A stretch of 64,000 bases of DNA from JADYZU01 sp964540965 (GCA_964540965.1 CAZIOT010000018.1:1-64000); one strand, 5' to 3'; counted from the stretch's first letter, positions 34,259-43,016 are shown. Numbers and translations: made by a program. The notes: generated by a model from the letters alone, not told the origin.

Positions 34259-35229
34259 TCCGGCAGCACCACCGGCGTCGCCGGATCGCCGTCGACCGCG
34301 GCGGCCATCATCGGCGGCAGCACCTGCGTCAGCCAGTCGATGGCCAGCGGCGTCTGGAACGACAGCGCCGCGGCCAGATCGCCGCCGCCCAGGTTGATCG
34401 CCCGGCCCTCGGTCGCAAGGCCCAGCGCGCCATAGGTCGGCACCTGCGACAACGGCCCGCCGGTCGACGGCTCGTCGGGGAAGATGAACAGGTCAAGGTC
34501 GATATGGGCAAACTGTTCGGCCGAGAAATCGGCGTTGCCGCGCTCGACCGCCAGTTCGTCGTATTCCGCCGGGATCACGATGCCGAAGTCCTGAAGGAAC
34601 CTTTGCGCGGTATCGGCGGAATTGTAGGTCATGACCACGCCGTCATAGTAATAGCCGGTCGATCCCGTCTTGCCTTCCAGCATCGGATATTCGGCGCGGG
34701 CGGCGGCAATCCGCCCTTCCAGATCGGCGACGATCTCCTCGGCGCGGGCGCCGGTGCCGGTCGCCTGCCCGATCAGGCGCAATTCGGCCTGCCAGGGCGC
34801 GCCCCATTGCGGAAAGCCGGGCGGCGCGGTGATGACCGGGGCGATCTGCGACAGCAGATCGTATTCCTCTTGCGTGAGGTCGCCGTAATAGCTGGCGACG
34901 ATCAGGTCGGGATCCTGCGCCGCCACCCATTCGACATTGATCTCGAATCCCATCAGCACTTCGGGTTCGGCCCCCAGCGCGGCGCGCTCGTCCTCGGCCC
35001 AGGGCCAGGTGGCATAGGGCTTTTCACCCCACCATTCGTGGACACCGACCGGCGCGATGCCCAGCGCGTAAAGGAAGTCCTGTTCGTGGACGCCGACGCT
35101 GACGATGCGTTCGGGCCGCGCCTCGATGGTGGTGCTGCCGAACTCATGGTCCAGCGTCACCGGGAAATCCTGCGCCAGCGCCGGGGCGGCGGACATCAGC
35201 AGGGCAGCGGTCAGGGACAGACGGGTCAT
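34255..35229 (-). CDS. Periplasmic siderophore-type binding protein, paralogue A1
   Basis: A 324-residue FepB/FhuD-like (cluster A-II) binding protein with a Sec signal peptide (cleavage near APALAQ/D) and no lipobox. Landmarks are PERIVSVGVHEQDFLYALGI, HEWWGEKPYATWPWAEDE, DPDLIVASYYGDLTQEEYD and a C-terminal VDGDPATPV. It belongs to the 'EWWGE' subgroup with A2 and A3. It delivers an iron chelate to the adjacent FepD/FepG pore; the ligand is unknown. Confidence 0.92.
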   Translation of the reverse strand: MTRLSLTAALLMSAAPALAQDFPVTLDHEFGSTTIEARPERIVSVGVHEQDFLYALGIAPVGVHEWWGEKPYATWPWAEDERAALGAEPEVLMGFEINVEWVAAQDPDLIVASYYGDLTQEEYDLLSQIAPVITAPPGFPQWGAPWQAELRLIGQATGTGARAEEIVADLEGRIAAARAEYPMLEGKTGSTGYYYDGVVMTYNSADTAQRFLQDFGIVIPAEYDELAVERGNADFSAEQFAHIDLDLFIFPDEPSTGGPLSQVPTYGALGLATEGRAINLGGGDLAAALSFQTPLAIDWLTQVLPPMMAAAVDGDPATPVVLPE

Positions 35230-35247
35230 GGCAATGCTCGCTTTCGG

Positions 35248-36222
35248 TCAGAGGTCGGGAAGGGTGACGGGCGTGGCCGGATCGCCGTCCGCGGCCTGCG
35301 CCAGCATCGGCGGCAGCACCTCGAGCAGCCAGCCCAGCGCCAGCGGCGTCTGGAAGGCGAAGGCGGCCGACAGGTCGCCGCCGCCCAGGTTCACCGCCCG
35401 CCCCTCGGCCGCCAACCGCAGCGCGCCATAGGTCGGCACCTGCGACAGCGGGCCGTCGGCGACCGGCTCCTCGGGGAACATCACCACGTCAAGGTCGATG
35501 GGCGACAGATCCTCGACCGACAGGGTGATGGTCCCGCTTTCATCGGCCATGGCATCGAAATCGGGCGGCACCACCAGCCCAAGCTGGGCAAGAAAGCGAT
35601 GCGACACGTCGCCGGTGTGATAGGTCAGCGGCTGGCCGTCAAAGAAATAGACCACCGCGGCCGAGGCGCCGGCCAGTTGCGGATATTCTGCCCGGACGGC
35701 GGCGAACTGCGCCTCGATCCCGGTGACGATCTCTTCGGCGCGGGCGGCGGTGCCGGTGGCCCGCCCGATCAGGCGCATTTCCTCTTGCCATGGCTGGCCC
35801 CAGGCGTCGTAGCCCGGCGGCGCGGTGATGACCGGGGCAATGGCCGAGAGCATGGCATATTCATCGGCGGTGAGGTCAGAGTAATAGGTCGCGACGATCA
35901 GGTCGGGTTCCTGCGCCGCCACCCATTCGATGTTGATTTCCCAGCCGGTCAACACCTCGGGCGTGGCGCCCAAAGCGGCGCGTTCGTCCTCGGCCCAGGG
36001 CCAGGTGGCATGGGGCTGTTCGCCCCACCATTCATGGACACCGACCGGGGCGATGCCCAGGGCGTATAGCATGTCCTGTTCGTGCATCCCGATCGACACC
36101 ACCCGTTCGGGGCGGGCGGCAATCGTCGTCTCGCCCATTTCATGGACAAGGGTGACGGGGAAATCCTGCGCCAGTGCCGGCGTGGCAAGCACAAGGGCCA
36201 GAAGGGACAGGCGCAGCATCAT
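35248..36222 (-). CDS. Periplasmic siderophore-type binding protein, paralogue A2
   Basis: A 324-residue protein with signal peptide (…ATPALAQ/DFPVTL), closest to A1: PERVVSIGMHEQDMLYALGI, HEWWGEQPHATWPWAEDE, APVITAPPGYDAWGQPWQEE and ADGDPATPV. It differs from A1 in the segment that would line the ligand cleft (YFFDGQPLTYHTGDVSHRF), so may bind a different chelate. It lies 18 bases upstream of A1 and overlaps A3 by ATGA. Confidence 0.92.
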   Translation of the reverse strand: MMLRLSLLALVLATPALAQDFPVTLVHEMGETTIAARPERVVSIGMHEQDMLYALGIAPVGVHEWWGEQPHATWPWAEDERAALGATPEVLTGWEINIEWVAAQEPDLIVATYYSDLTADEYAMLSAIAPVITAPPGYDAWGQPWQEEMRLIGRATGTAARAEEIVTGIEAQFAAVRAEYPQLAGASAAVVYFFDGQPLTYHTGDVSHRFLAQLGLVVPPDFDAMADESGTITLSVEDLSPIDLDVVMFPEEPVADGPLSQVPTYGALRLAAEGRAVNLGGGDLSAAFAFQTPLALGWLLEVLPPMLAQAADGDPATPVTLPDL

Positions 36223-37190
36223 TCGGCCTCGACAACGGTTGCGGGATCGCCGTCAAGGGCGGCTTCGACCATCGGCGCCACCCGTTCGAGCACATAGGGA
36301 ATCGACAGCGGCGTCTGGAACCACAGCGCCGCCGGCAGGGTGCCGGTCTCGCCCGACAGGAACACCGAGCGGCCCTCGCGGCCCATGCGGCTGCTGTCAT
36401 AGACGCTCAGCGCGCCGATCTCGTCCGCCTTGCCGTTCGGCCAGATCACCACGTCCAGATCCATCTGCGCGATGTTTTCCGGCGAGAGGTAAATCCACCC
36501 GTCCGGCCCGGCGAGCGCGTTCAGCTCTTCGGGAAAGGTCAGGCCCAGGCTTTCGACAAACCGGGTCGGCGCATGTTCGCGCGCCCAAAGGGTGAACTGC
36601 CCGTCGCGGTAATCGGCGGCAGTGCCGGTATGGCCGGCAAAGCCGGGGTTGGCGGCCCGCAGCGCCTCGGTCGCGGCGTCGATGGCGGCAATGCTGTCAT
36701 CGGCGGCGGCGGTCGATCCGGTCGTCGCCAGCGCGATCTGGCGGAACTGCTCTTGCCAGGGCGCGCCGTATTCGGGGAATTCGGCGCCGCGCAGCACCAC
36801 CGGGGCGATTTCCGTCAGCAGGGCATAGGTTTCGGCGTTGACCTCGGAATAGACGGCGACGATCAGGTCGGGTTCAAGGCTGGCCACCCATTCGACATTC
36901 AGGTCGCCCGCGCCGTGGACGGCGGGTTCGGCGCCCAGCGCCAGCCGCTCGTCCTCGGCCCAGGGCCAGGTGGCATAGGGCTGCTCGCCCCACCATTCGC
37001 GCACGCCGACCGGGGCCACGCCCAAAGCGTAAAGAAAGTCCTGATCGTTCAGGCCGATAGACACGACCCGTTCCGGCTGCGCCGGCACCGTGGTTTCGCC
37101 GAAGGCATGGGAAAGCGTCACCGGAAAACCTTCGGCCAGCGCGGCCGTGCCGGACAGGGCGGCAACAAGGGCAAGGGGGACGAGGCGCAT
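36219..37190 (-). CDS. Periplasmic siderophore-type binding protein, paralogue A3
   Basis: A 323-residue protein with signal peptide (…GTAALAE/GFPVTL). It has PERVVSIGLNDQDFLYALGV, REWWGEQPYATWPWAEDE and LDGDPATVV. It is the most divergent of the three A-type proteins: the tyrosine-rich segment common to A1/A2 is replaced (TAADYRDGQFTLWAREHAPT). ATG 37190 was chosen over an in-frame TTG upstream. The 387 bases upstream hold only a deleted paralogue and otherwise nothing recognised. Confidence 0.92.
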   Translation of the reverse strand: MRLVPLALVAALSGTAALAEGFPVTLSHAFGETTVPAQPERVVSIGLNDQDFLYALGVAPVGVREWWGEQPYATWPWAEDERLALGAEPAVHGAGDLNVEWVASLEPDLIVAVYSEVNAETYALLTEIAPVVLRGAEFPEYGAPWQEQFRQIALATTGSTAAADDSIAAIDAATEALRAANPGFAGHTGTAADYRDGQFTLWAREHAPTRFVESLGLTFPEELNALAGPDGWIYLSPENIAQMDLDVVIWPNGKADEIGALSVYDSSRMGREGRSVFLSGETGTLPAALWFQTPLSIPYVLERVAPMVEAALDGDPATVVEAE

Positions 37191-37392
37191 GGGAATATCT
37201 CTCAAGTCAGCAGGCTGGGCCGGCCGCGCCCGGGGGCGCGCCGGCGTTGTTGGGTCGCCCGCGGGCTGCCTTGATCGGGGGGCGGACCGTCGCAGACCGG
37301 GGTCGGCAACGGGCCGGAGGAAAGCGGGCCACGGCCGGCCGCATCGTCACGGCATCGACCGGCAGGTGCGGCATCAGGGGCAGCGGCTCGGA

Positions 37393-37551
37393 TCATTGCG
37401 CCGGTCCCGGCCCGTTCTCGACCGCGCCCCGCACCGCCGGATCGCCGTCCATCGCCAGCGCGATTTCCGGCAGCAGGCGGTCGAGCGTTCGGGGCACCGA
37501 CAACAGGCTGGCGTTGCCAGAGGCCGAGGACAGGGCAAGGCGAAGGGTCAT
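37393..37551 (-). pseudogene. Internally deleted eighth binding-protein copy (signal start fused to C-terminus)
   Basis: A 52-codon open frame from ATG 37551 reads MTLRLALSSASGNASLLSVP then RTLDRLLPEIALAMDGDPAV and ends at TGA 37393. The first seven residues match the start of the paralogues' signal peptide. From SASGNASLLSVP on it matches the C-terminal 40 residues of the B-type proteins (…SAFSHASLLSLP…DHLLPQIDLAMDGDPAT). The roughly 270 residues in between are missing without loss of frame. This indicates recombination between repeats in the tandem array. The 200 bases between it and A3 show no recognised feature. Confidence 0.75.
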
Positions 37552-37577
37552 GTCAGGTCTTTGCCGAGGGGCATGCG

Positions 37578-38561
37578 TCAGGGGGCAAGTCCGACCGCCG
37601 CCGATTCCGGCACCGGCGTCGCCGGGTCGCCGTCCATCGCCAGATCGATCTGCGGCAGAAGATGGTCAAGCGCATAGGGCAGGGACAGCAGGCTGGCGTG
37701 GCTGAAAGCCGAGGTCAGCAGCGCATCGGCATAGACCTCGCGCCCTTCAAGATGCGCCCGCAATTGCGACCGCAGCGACAGGTCAAGGATATTGTCCGGC
37801 GTGGCGGTATCGGTGACCCAGACCAGCAGATCGGCATCGAGCGGCGACAGATCCTCGGCCGAGATGTCGGCATAGAATTCCCCCACGGGCGAGGCGTCGA
37901 CGATCGCCTGCGGCGTGACAAAACCCAGATCGGCCAAGAGGGTGACGCGGATGTCGGTGCCCGAATAGGCGCCCGGACGCTGCGGTTCCCAGGAATAGGC
38001 GACGACGGCGCTGGCGCCCTGCCAGTCGGGATGCGCGGCCGCAGCCTCGGCCAGACGGGCGCGGATGGCATCGACCTGCGCCTGCGCCTCGGCGGACTTG
38101 CCGGTGATGCGGCCCGTGGTCAGCGCGATCACGTCCCAGGGGGTGCCGAAGTCGTCATATTGCGCCTCGGCGGCCACCACCGGCGCGATTTCCGACAAAA
38201 GCGCATATTCTTCCTCGGTGATGCCCGACCAGACAGCCTCGATCACGTCGGGCTCCAGCGCGGCGATGGCCTCGATGTTGAGATCGCCCTGGATGACGAA
38301 GGGATCGGCATCGCCCAGCGCCTCTTGCGCCCAGGGCCAGACGCCATGGGGATAGTCGCCGTACCAGTAGGTCAGGCCGACCGGCACCACGCCCAAGGCC
38401 AGCAGGTTGTCGTGGTTCTGGTAGGACAGCGACACCACCCGCTCGGGGGCCTGTTCCAGCACCGTGGTGCCGTAGCGGTGTTCGAAGGTCTGGGGAAAGT
38501 CCTGCGCCGCAAGTGCGGTCGTGGACAGAAGCAGGGCGGCGGTGGCAAGCGTCAGGCGCAT
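37578..38561 (-). CDS. Periplasmic siderophore-type binding protein, paralogue B1
   Basis: A 327-residue protein of the second subgroup: signal MRLTLATAALLLSTTALAAQ, PERVVSLSYQNHDNLLALGV, TYWYGDYPHGVWPWAQEAL, EPDVIEAVWSGITEEEYALL and MDGDPATPV. Its first 34 residues are identical to those of B2 and the underlying 100 bases differ at about one position, signalling recent duplication or gene conversion. The A-type EWWGE is replaced by YWYGDYP. Confidence 0.92.
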   Translation of the reverse strand: MRLTLATAALLLSTTALAAQDFPQTFEHRYGTTVLEQAPERVVSLSYQNHDNLLALGVVPVGLTYWYGDYPHGVWPWAQEALGDADPFVIQGDLNIEAIAALEPDVIEAVWSGITEEEYALLSEIAPVVAAEAQYDDFGTPWDVIALTTGRITGKSAEAQAQVDAIRARLAEAAAAHPDWQGASAVVAYSWEPQRPGAYSGTDIRVTLLADLGFVTPQAIVDASPVGEFYADISAEDLSPLDADLLVWVTDTATPDNILDLSLRSQLRAHLEGREVYADALLTSAFSHASLLSLPYALDHLLPQIDLAMDGDPATPVPESAAVGLAP

Positions 38562-38584
38562 GGCTGGGGCTCCGTTATGGGGGT

Positions 38585-39565
38585 TCAGGGGGCAAAGCCC
38601 GCGGCGACGGCCGAGGGGACGGGCGTGGCGGGATCGCCGTCGATGGCCAGTTCGATCTCGGGCACCAGCCGGTCAAGGACGTAGGGGATCGACAACAGGC
38701 TGGCGTGGCTGAAGGCCGAGGTCAGCAGGTCGTCGGACAGGATTTCCCGCCCCTCGGCATGGGCATCCAGTTGCGTCCGCAACGGCAGGGCGCCCACTGT
38801 GCCAAGGTCGCCCGGTTCGACGAACCAGATCAGGACATCGGCATCCAGCGCCGACAGATCCTCGGCCGAAAGGTTCATGTAGAATTCGCCATCCGGCACC
38901 GTGGCCAGCACCCCCGGCGCGGTGGCAAGTCCCAGTTGGTGCATAAGGGTCATGCGGATGTCGTCGTCGCCATAGGTGGCGACCGATCCGTCCCAGTAAT
39001 TGCCGATGGCGATGGTCGCGCCCGCCCAGTCGGGATGCGCGGCGCCGATCCCGGCCATCCCGGCCTTCAGCGCGTCAAGCTGCGCGGTGGCCTCGGCCTC
39101 GCGCCCGGTGATGCGGCCGGTGGTCTGGATGATCACATCCCAGGGGGTGCCATAGTCGCCATACTGCGCCTCGGCCACCACCACCGGGGCGATCTGCGAC
39201 AGCAGGTCGTATTGTTCCTGCGTAAGGCCCGACCACAGCGCCTCGATCACGTCCGGCTCCAGCGCCGCGACCGCCTCGATATTGACATCGCCGGTCAGGA
39301 CCACGGGCCGGTTGTCGCCCAGCGCCGCATCGGCCCAGGGCCAGACGCCGTTCGGATAATCGCCATACCAGTAGCGGATACCGACCGGCACCACACCCAG
39401 CGCCAGCAGGTTGTCGGCATTCTGGTAGGACAGCGACACGACACGTTCCGGCGCCTCTTCGATCACCGTGGTGCCGTAGCGGTGTTCGAAGGTCTGGGGA
39501 AAGTCCTGCGCCGCCAGTGCGGTCGTGGACAGAAGCAGGGCGGCGGTGGCAAGCGTCAGGCGCAT
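38585..39565 (-). CDS. Periplasmic siderophore-type binding protein, paralogue B2
   Basis: A 326-residue protein, nearly identical to B1 over the signal peptide and first strand, then diverging: RYWYGDYPNGVWPWADAAL, VIIQTTGRITGREAEATAQL, YWDGSVATYGDDDIRMTLMH and IDGDPATPV. The C-terminus (PSAVAAGFAP) is shared exactly with B3. It has a Sec signal and no lipobox. It lies 23 bases from both neighbours. Confidence 0.92.
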   Translation of the reverse strand: MRLTLATAALLLSTTALAAQDFPQTFEHRYGTTVIEEAPERVVSLSYQNADNLLALGVVPVGIRYWYGDYPNGVWPWADAALGDNRPVVLTGDVNIEAVAALEPDVIEALWSGLTQEQYDLLSQIAPVVVAEAQYGDYGTPWDVIIQTTGRITGREAEATAQLDALKAGMAGIGAAHPDWAGATIAIGNYWDGSVATYGDDDIRMTLMHQLGLATAPGVLATVPDGEFYMNLSAEDLSALDADVLIWFVEPGDLGTVGALPLRTQLDAHAEGREILSDDLLTSAFSHASLLSIPYVLDRLVPEIELAIDGDPATPVPSAVAAGFAP

Positions 39566-39588
39566 GGCGAAAGCTCCGGTATGGGGGG

Positions 39589-40569
39589 TCAGGGGGCAAA
39601 GCCCGCGGCGACGGCCGAAGGGACGGCCGTTGCGGGATCGCCGTCGATGGCAAGCGTGATTTCCGGCACCAGCCGGTCCAGCGCATAGGGGATGGACAGC
39701 AGGCTGGCGTGGCTGAAGGCCCCGACCAGCAGGTCGTCGGCCACCACCTCGCGCCCCTCGATATGGGCGCGCATCTGCGGCCGCAGCGGCAGCGCCCGGA
39801 TGCCGTCGCCGGCACCGGAATCGGCGAACCAGATCAGCACATCGGCGTCGATCGGCGACAGATCCTCGGGCGAGATATCGACCGAGAACGCGCCGGGTTC
39901 GGCCATGTCCTGCACCGCCTGCGTGGCCGTCAGCCCCAGCGCCGCCAAAAGCGACATGCGGATGTCCTCGGGCGCGCCGATGCCGACCGAGCCTTCCCAG
40001 AAACTGGCGATGGCAACGCTGCGGCCCTGCCAGTCGGGATTGTCGGCGGCGGTGGCGGCCATGCGGGCGGAAATCGCGTCAAGCTGCGACTGCGCCTCGT
40101 CCTCGCGCCCGGTGATGCGGCCGGTGGTGCGGATCAGCACGTCCCAGGGCGTGGCATAGTCGCCAAATTCGGCGCCGACGGCGATCACCGGGGCGATCTG
40201 CGACAGGATCGCATATTCCTCGGCCGTCATGCCCGACCACATGCCCTCGATCACATCGGGGTCCAGCGCGGCGATCTGTTCGGGGTTGATGTCGCCGGTC
40301 AGCACCACAGTCGCGGCATCGCCCAGCGCCGGCTGCGCCCAGGGCCAGACGCCACCCGGATAATCGCCATACCAGAACCGCAGGGCGACCGGGACAATGC
40401 CCAGCGCCAGGTAATTGTCGTGGTTCTGGTAGGACAGCGACACCACCCGCTCCGGCGGCGCTTCAAGCACCGTGGTGCCGAAGCGGTGTTCAAAGCTGCG
40501 CGGCCAGTCCTCGGCCACCGCGGCGGTCGAGGACAGGAACAGCGCGGTGAGGGCAAGGCGCAGCATCAT
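39589..40569 (-). CDS. Periplasmic siderophore-type binding protein, paralogue B3
   Basis: A 326-residue protein starting MMLRLALTALFLSSTAAVAE, with PERVVSLSYQNHDNYLALGI, RFWYGDYPGGVWPWAQPAL, IEGMWSGMTAEEYAILS and IDGDPATAV. The ending PSAVAAGFAP equals that of B2. The cleft segment (SFWEGSVGIGAPEDIRMSLL) differs from the other paralogues. ATG 40569 gives a normal signal peptide; an upstream extension is antisense noise from B4. Confidence 0.92.
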   Translation of the reverse strand: MMLRLALTALFLSSTAAVAEDWPRSFEHRFGTTVLEAPPERVVSLSYQNHDNYLALGIVPVALRFWYGDYPGGVWPWAQPALGDAATVVLTGDINPEQIAALDPDVIEGMWSGMTAEEYAILSQIAPVIAVGAEFGDYATPWDVLIRTTGRITGREDEAQSQLDAISARMAATAADNPDWQGRSVAIASFWEGSVGIGAPEDIRMSLLAALGLTATQAVQDMAEPGAFSVDISPEDLSPIDADVLIWFADSGAGDGIRALPLRPQMRAHIEGREVVADDLLVGAFSHASLLSIPYALDRLVPEITLAIDGDPATAVPSAVAAGFAP

Positions 40570-40576
40570 GGCATCC

Positions 40577-41560
40577 CTACGGGGCAAGGCCGGCGGCAAC
40601 GGATGTCGGCACCGGCGTCGCGGGATCGCCATCCATGGCCGCGGCGATCAGCGGTTCCAGCAGGCGGATCGCCTCGGGCAGGCTCAGCACGCTCGACACC
40701 GACAGAAGCGTGGCGATGTCGGGGGTGGCCAGAACCTCGCGGCCCTCGGCATGGGCGCGCAGGGTCAGGCGCAGCGGCAGGTCGCGGACCAGCGCCTCCT
40801 CGCCCTCGCCCACCACCCAGAGCAGCAGGTCCGAATCGAGCGGCGACAGATCCTCGCCCGACAGCGGCGCGTAGAATTCGGATTCGGGTCCGGCGGCATC
40901 CACCGCCGGCGGCGTGACAAAGCCCATCGCATTGACCACCCGTGCCCGCGTGTCGATGGACCGATAGATCCCCGGCCCGTCCGTCGAGGCCCAGGCCAGC
41001 GTTGCCGTCTGCCCGGCCCAGTCGGGATGGCGGGCGGCAACTTCGGCCAGTTGCGCATTGACGGCATCGACCATCGCCCGCGCCTCGGCCTCTTGCCCGG
41101 CGATGCGGCCGATGGTCACCGCCATCACGTCCCAGGGCGTGCCGAAATCGGCATATTGCCCCTCGGCCGCCACCACGGGCGCGATCTGCGACAGCAGGTC
41201 GTATTCTTCCAGTGTGATACCGGCCCAGACCGCCTCGATCACATCGGGGTCCAACGCGGCGATCTGTTCGATGTTCACATCGCCCTCGATCACCACCGGC
41301 TGCGCATCGCCCAGAAGCGGCGTCGCCCAGGGAAAGGTGCCGTAGGGTCCATCGGCAAACCACAGCCGCAGCGCCACCGGCACCACGCCCAGCGCCAACC
41401 AAGTGTCATGGGTATAGCTGAGCGTCACCACCCGCTCGGGCGCGGCCTCGACCACCGTGGTGCCGAAGCGATGTTCGAAGGTCTGGGGAAAGTCCTGTGC
41501 CGATGCGGCAGTCGTGGTCAGCAGAACAGCGGCAACAGCGGCAGGAAACAGGCTGCGCAT
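40577..41560 (-). CDS. Periplasmic siderophore-type binding protein, paralogue B4 (first gene of the operon)
   Basis: A 327-residue protein, the most divergent B-type: PERVVTLSYTHDTWLALGVV, RLWFADGPYGTFPWATPLL in place of YWYGDYP, STDGPGIYRSIDTRARVV and MDGDPATPV. The signal peptide ends near ASAQ/DFPQTF. It is promoter-proximal and so probably the most strongly expressed of the array. It is divergent from the imelysin gene across a 186-base AT-richer control region. Confidence 0.92.
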   Translation of the reverse strand: MRSLFPAAVAAVLLTTTAASAQDFPQTFEHRFGTTVVEAAPERVVTLSYTHDTWLALGVVPVALRLWFADGPYGTFPWATPLLGDAQPVVIEGDVNIEQIAALDPDVIEAVWAGITLEEYDLLSQIAPVVAAEGQYADFGTPWDVMAVTIGRIAGQEAEARAMVDAVNAQLAEVAARHPDWAGQTATLAWASTDGPGIYRSIDTRARVVNAMGFVTPPAVDAAGPESEFYAPLSGEDLSPLDSDLLLWVVGEGEEALVRDLPLRLTLRAHAEGREVLATPDIATLLSVSSVLSLPEAIRLLEPLIAAAMDGDPATPVPTSVAAGLAP

Positions 41561-41588
41561 CCCAGGTCTCCGGTCAGGTCGCGAATTG

Positions 41589-41622
41589 TTGACTGTTTTT
41601 CTTGTACACCGCCGGGAGTCAA
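41589..41622. promoter_or_regulatory. Perfect TTGAC...GTCAA dyad in the divergent iron promoter region
   Basis: TTGAC (41589-41593) and GTCAA (41618-41622) form a dyad with 24 bases between. The right arm read on the minus strand (TTGACT) could serve as a -35 for the binding-protein operon. The half-site matches the TGAC/GTCA dyad of the imelysin and hemP elements. It is a candidate operator; support is limited to sequence symmetry and position. Confidence 0.35.
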
Positions 41623-41657
41623 GACTGCGACCACTTGTCCAAGAAATTTTGTCGGGA

Positions 41658-41690
41658 TTGACGGCGCGGGGCGTTTTTGTCAGGAATACT
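41658..41690 (+). promoter_or_regulatory. Candidate iron-responsive promoter/operator upstream of the imelysin cluster
   Basis: TTGACG, seven bases, GCGTTTTTGTCAGG, then AATACT. Thirteen of the 14 bases in the second block are the same as upstream of hemP (5083-5115), with identical spacing to TTGACG. It contains TGAC-N16-GTCA. It ends 56 bases before the imelysin start, a normal leader length. Confidence 0.55.
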
Positions 41691-41746
41691 TTTGAACCTC
41701 TGCCGGGGCCTTGCGCGCCAAGGGCCCGCAACATGAAGGATGACCG

Positions 41747-43006
41747 ATGCACCGTTTGCTGATTGCCACCGCCCTGATCGCCCCGGCGCTGCCGGCCATC
41801 GCTCAGGACGACCGCGCCGCGGTGCTCGACACCTATGCCGACATCGCACAGGCCGGCTATGAGGACAGCCTGACCACCGCCCGCGCCCTGCAGGACGCGA
41901 TCGCGATGCTGGTCGCGACGCCGACGCAGGACACGCTCGACGCCGCCCGCGCCGCCTGGATCGCCGCCCGCGTGCCCTATCAGCAGACCGAAGCCTATCG
42001 TTTCGGCAATGCCATCGTCGACGACTGGGAAGGCCGCGTGAACGCCTGGCCGCTGGATGAGGGGCTGATCGACTATGTCGACGCCTCGTACGGCGGGCCG
42101 ACCGACGAAAACGAATATGCCGCGCTGGATGTCATCGCCAATCCGACCGTGCTGATCGCCGGGCAAGAGGTCGACGCGAGCCAGATCACCCCGGCCCTGA
42201 TCGCCGACACCCTGAACGAGGCCGACGGCATCGAAACCAATGTCGCCCGTGGCTATCACGCCATCGAATTCCTGCTTTGGGGGCAGGATCTGAACGGCAC
42301 CGGGCCGGGCGCCGGCAACCGTCCCTTTACCGACTACCTGCAGGGCGATGATTGCACGGGCGGCAATTGCGACCGCCGCGCCGCCTATCTTTCAGCCGCC
42401 GCGTCGCTGCTGGTGACCGATCTTGAGGAAATGGCCGCCAACTGGGCCGATGGCGGCGCCGCGCGGCAGGCCGTGCAGGCCGATCCCGCCGCCGGCATCA
42501 TCGCCATGCTGACCGGCATGGGCAGCCTGTCCTATGGCGAACAGGCCGGCGAACGGATGCGGCTTGGCCTTCTGCTCAACGACCCCGAGGAAGAGCACGA
42601 CTGCTTCAGCGACAACACCCATGCCAGCCACTACAACGACGCGCTGGGGGTGCAGAACGTCTATATCGGGCAGTACACCCGCATCGACGGAACCGTCGTC
42701 GAAGGACCGTCGCTGGCCGATCTCGTCGCCGCGGTGGACCCGGCGCTTGACGCCGAAATGCGCGGCAAGCTGGACACCACGATGACCGCGATGTCGGGAA
42801 TCGTCGCCGCCGCCGAAGGCGGGATGCACTACGACCAGATGCTGGCCGCCGACAATGCCGAGGGCGAGGAACTGGTGATGGCCGCCGTCAACGGCCTGAT
42901 CGACCAGACCCATACGATCGAGCGCATCGTCGCCGCCCTGGGGGTGGAACCGATTGCCTTCGAAGGCTCCGACAGCCTCGACAACCCCGACGCGGTTTTC
43001 CAATAG
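41747..43006 (+). CDS. Imelysin-family (IrpA-like) periplasmic iron-uptake protein
   Basis: A 419-residue protein with signal peptide (…APALPAIAQ/DD) and imelysin-type helical bundles. The GxHxxE motif is visible as GYHAIEFLLWGQDLNGT (about residue 168). Imelysin/EfeO-like proteins act in periplasmic iron acquisition; IrpA-type members are iron-regulated. A second, C-terminal bundle contains ERMRLGLLLNDPEEEHDCF and NVYIGQYTRIDG. It leads a plus-strand iron cluster, divergent from the binding-protein array. Confidence 0.9.
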   Translation: MHRLLIATALIAPALPAIAQDDRAAVLDTYADIAQAGYEDSLTTARALQDAIAMLVATPTQDTLDAARAAWIAARVPYQQTEAYRFGNAIVDDWEGRVNAWPLDEGLIDYVDASYGGPTDENEYAALDVIANPTVLIAGQEVDASQITPALIADTLNEADGIETNVARGYHAIEFLLWGQDLNGTGPGAGNRPFTDYLQGDDCTGGNCDRRAAYLSAAASLLVTDLEEMAANWADGGAARQAVQADPAAGIIAMLTGMGSLSYGEQAGERMRLGLLLNDPEEEHDCFSDNTHASHYNDALGVQNVYIGQYTRIDGTVVEGPSLADLVAAVDPALDAEMRGKLDTTMTAMSGIVAAAEGGMHYDQMLAADNAEGEELVMAAVNGLIDQTHTIERIVAALGVEPIAFEGSDSLDNPDAVFQ

Positions 43007-43016
43007 GATCAAGGCG

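Noticed and set aside
37191..37392. Possible additional gene between A3 and the deleted paralogue
   Set aside because: No frame with a start, ribosome site and family similarity; likely debris from array recombination.
38585..41560. Evenly spaced similar segments considered as a CRISPR-like array
   Set aside because: The periodicity is about 1 kb and reflects whole paralogous genes, not short repeats with spacers.
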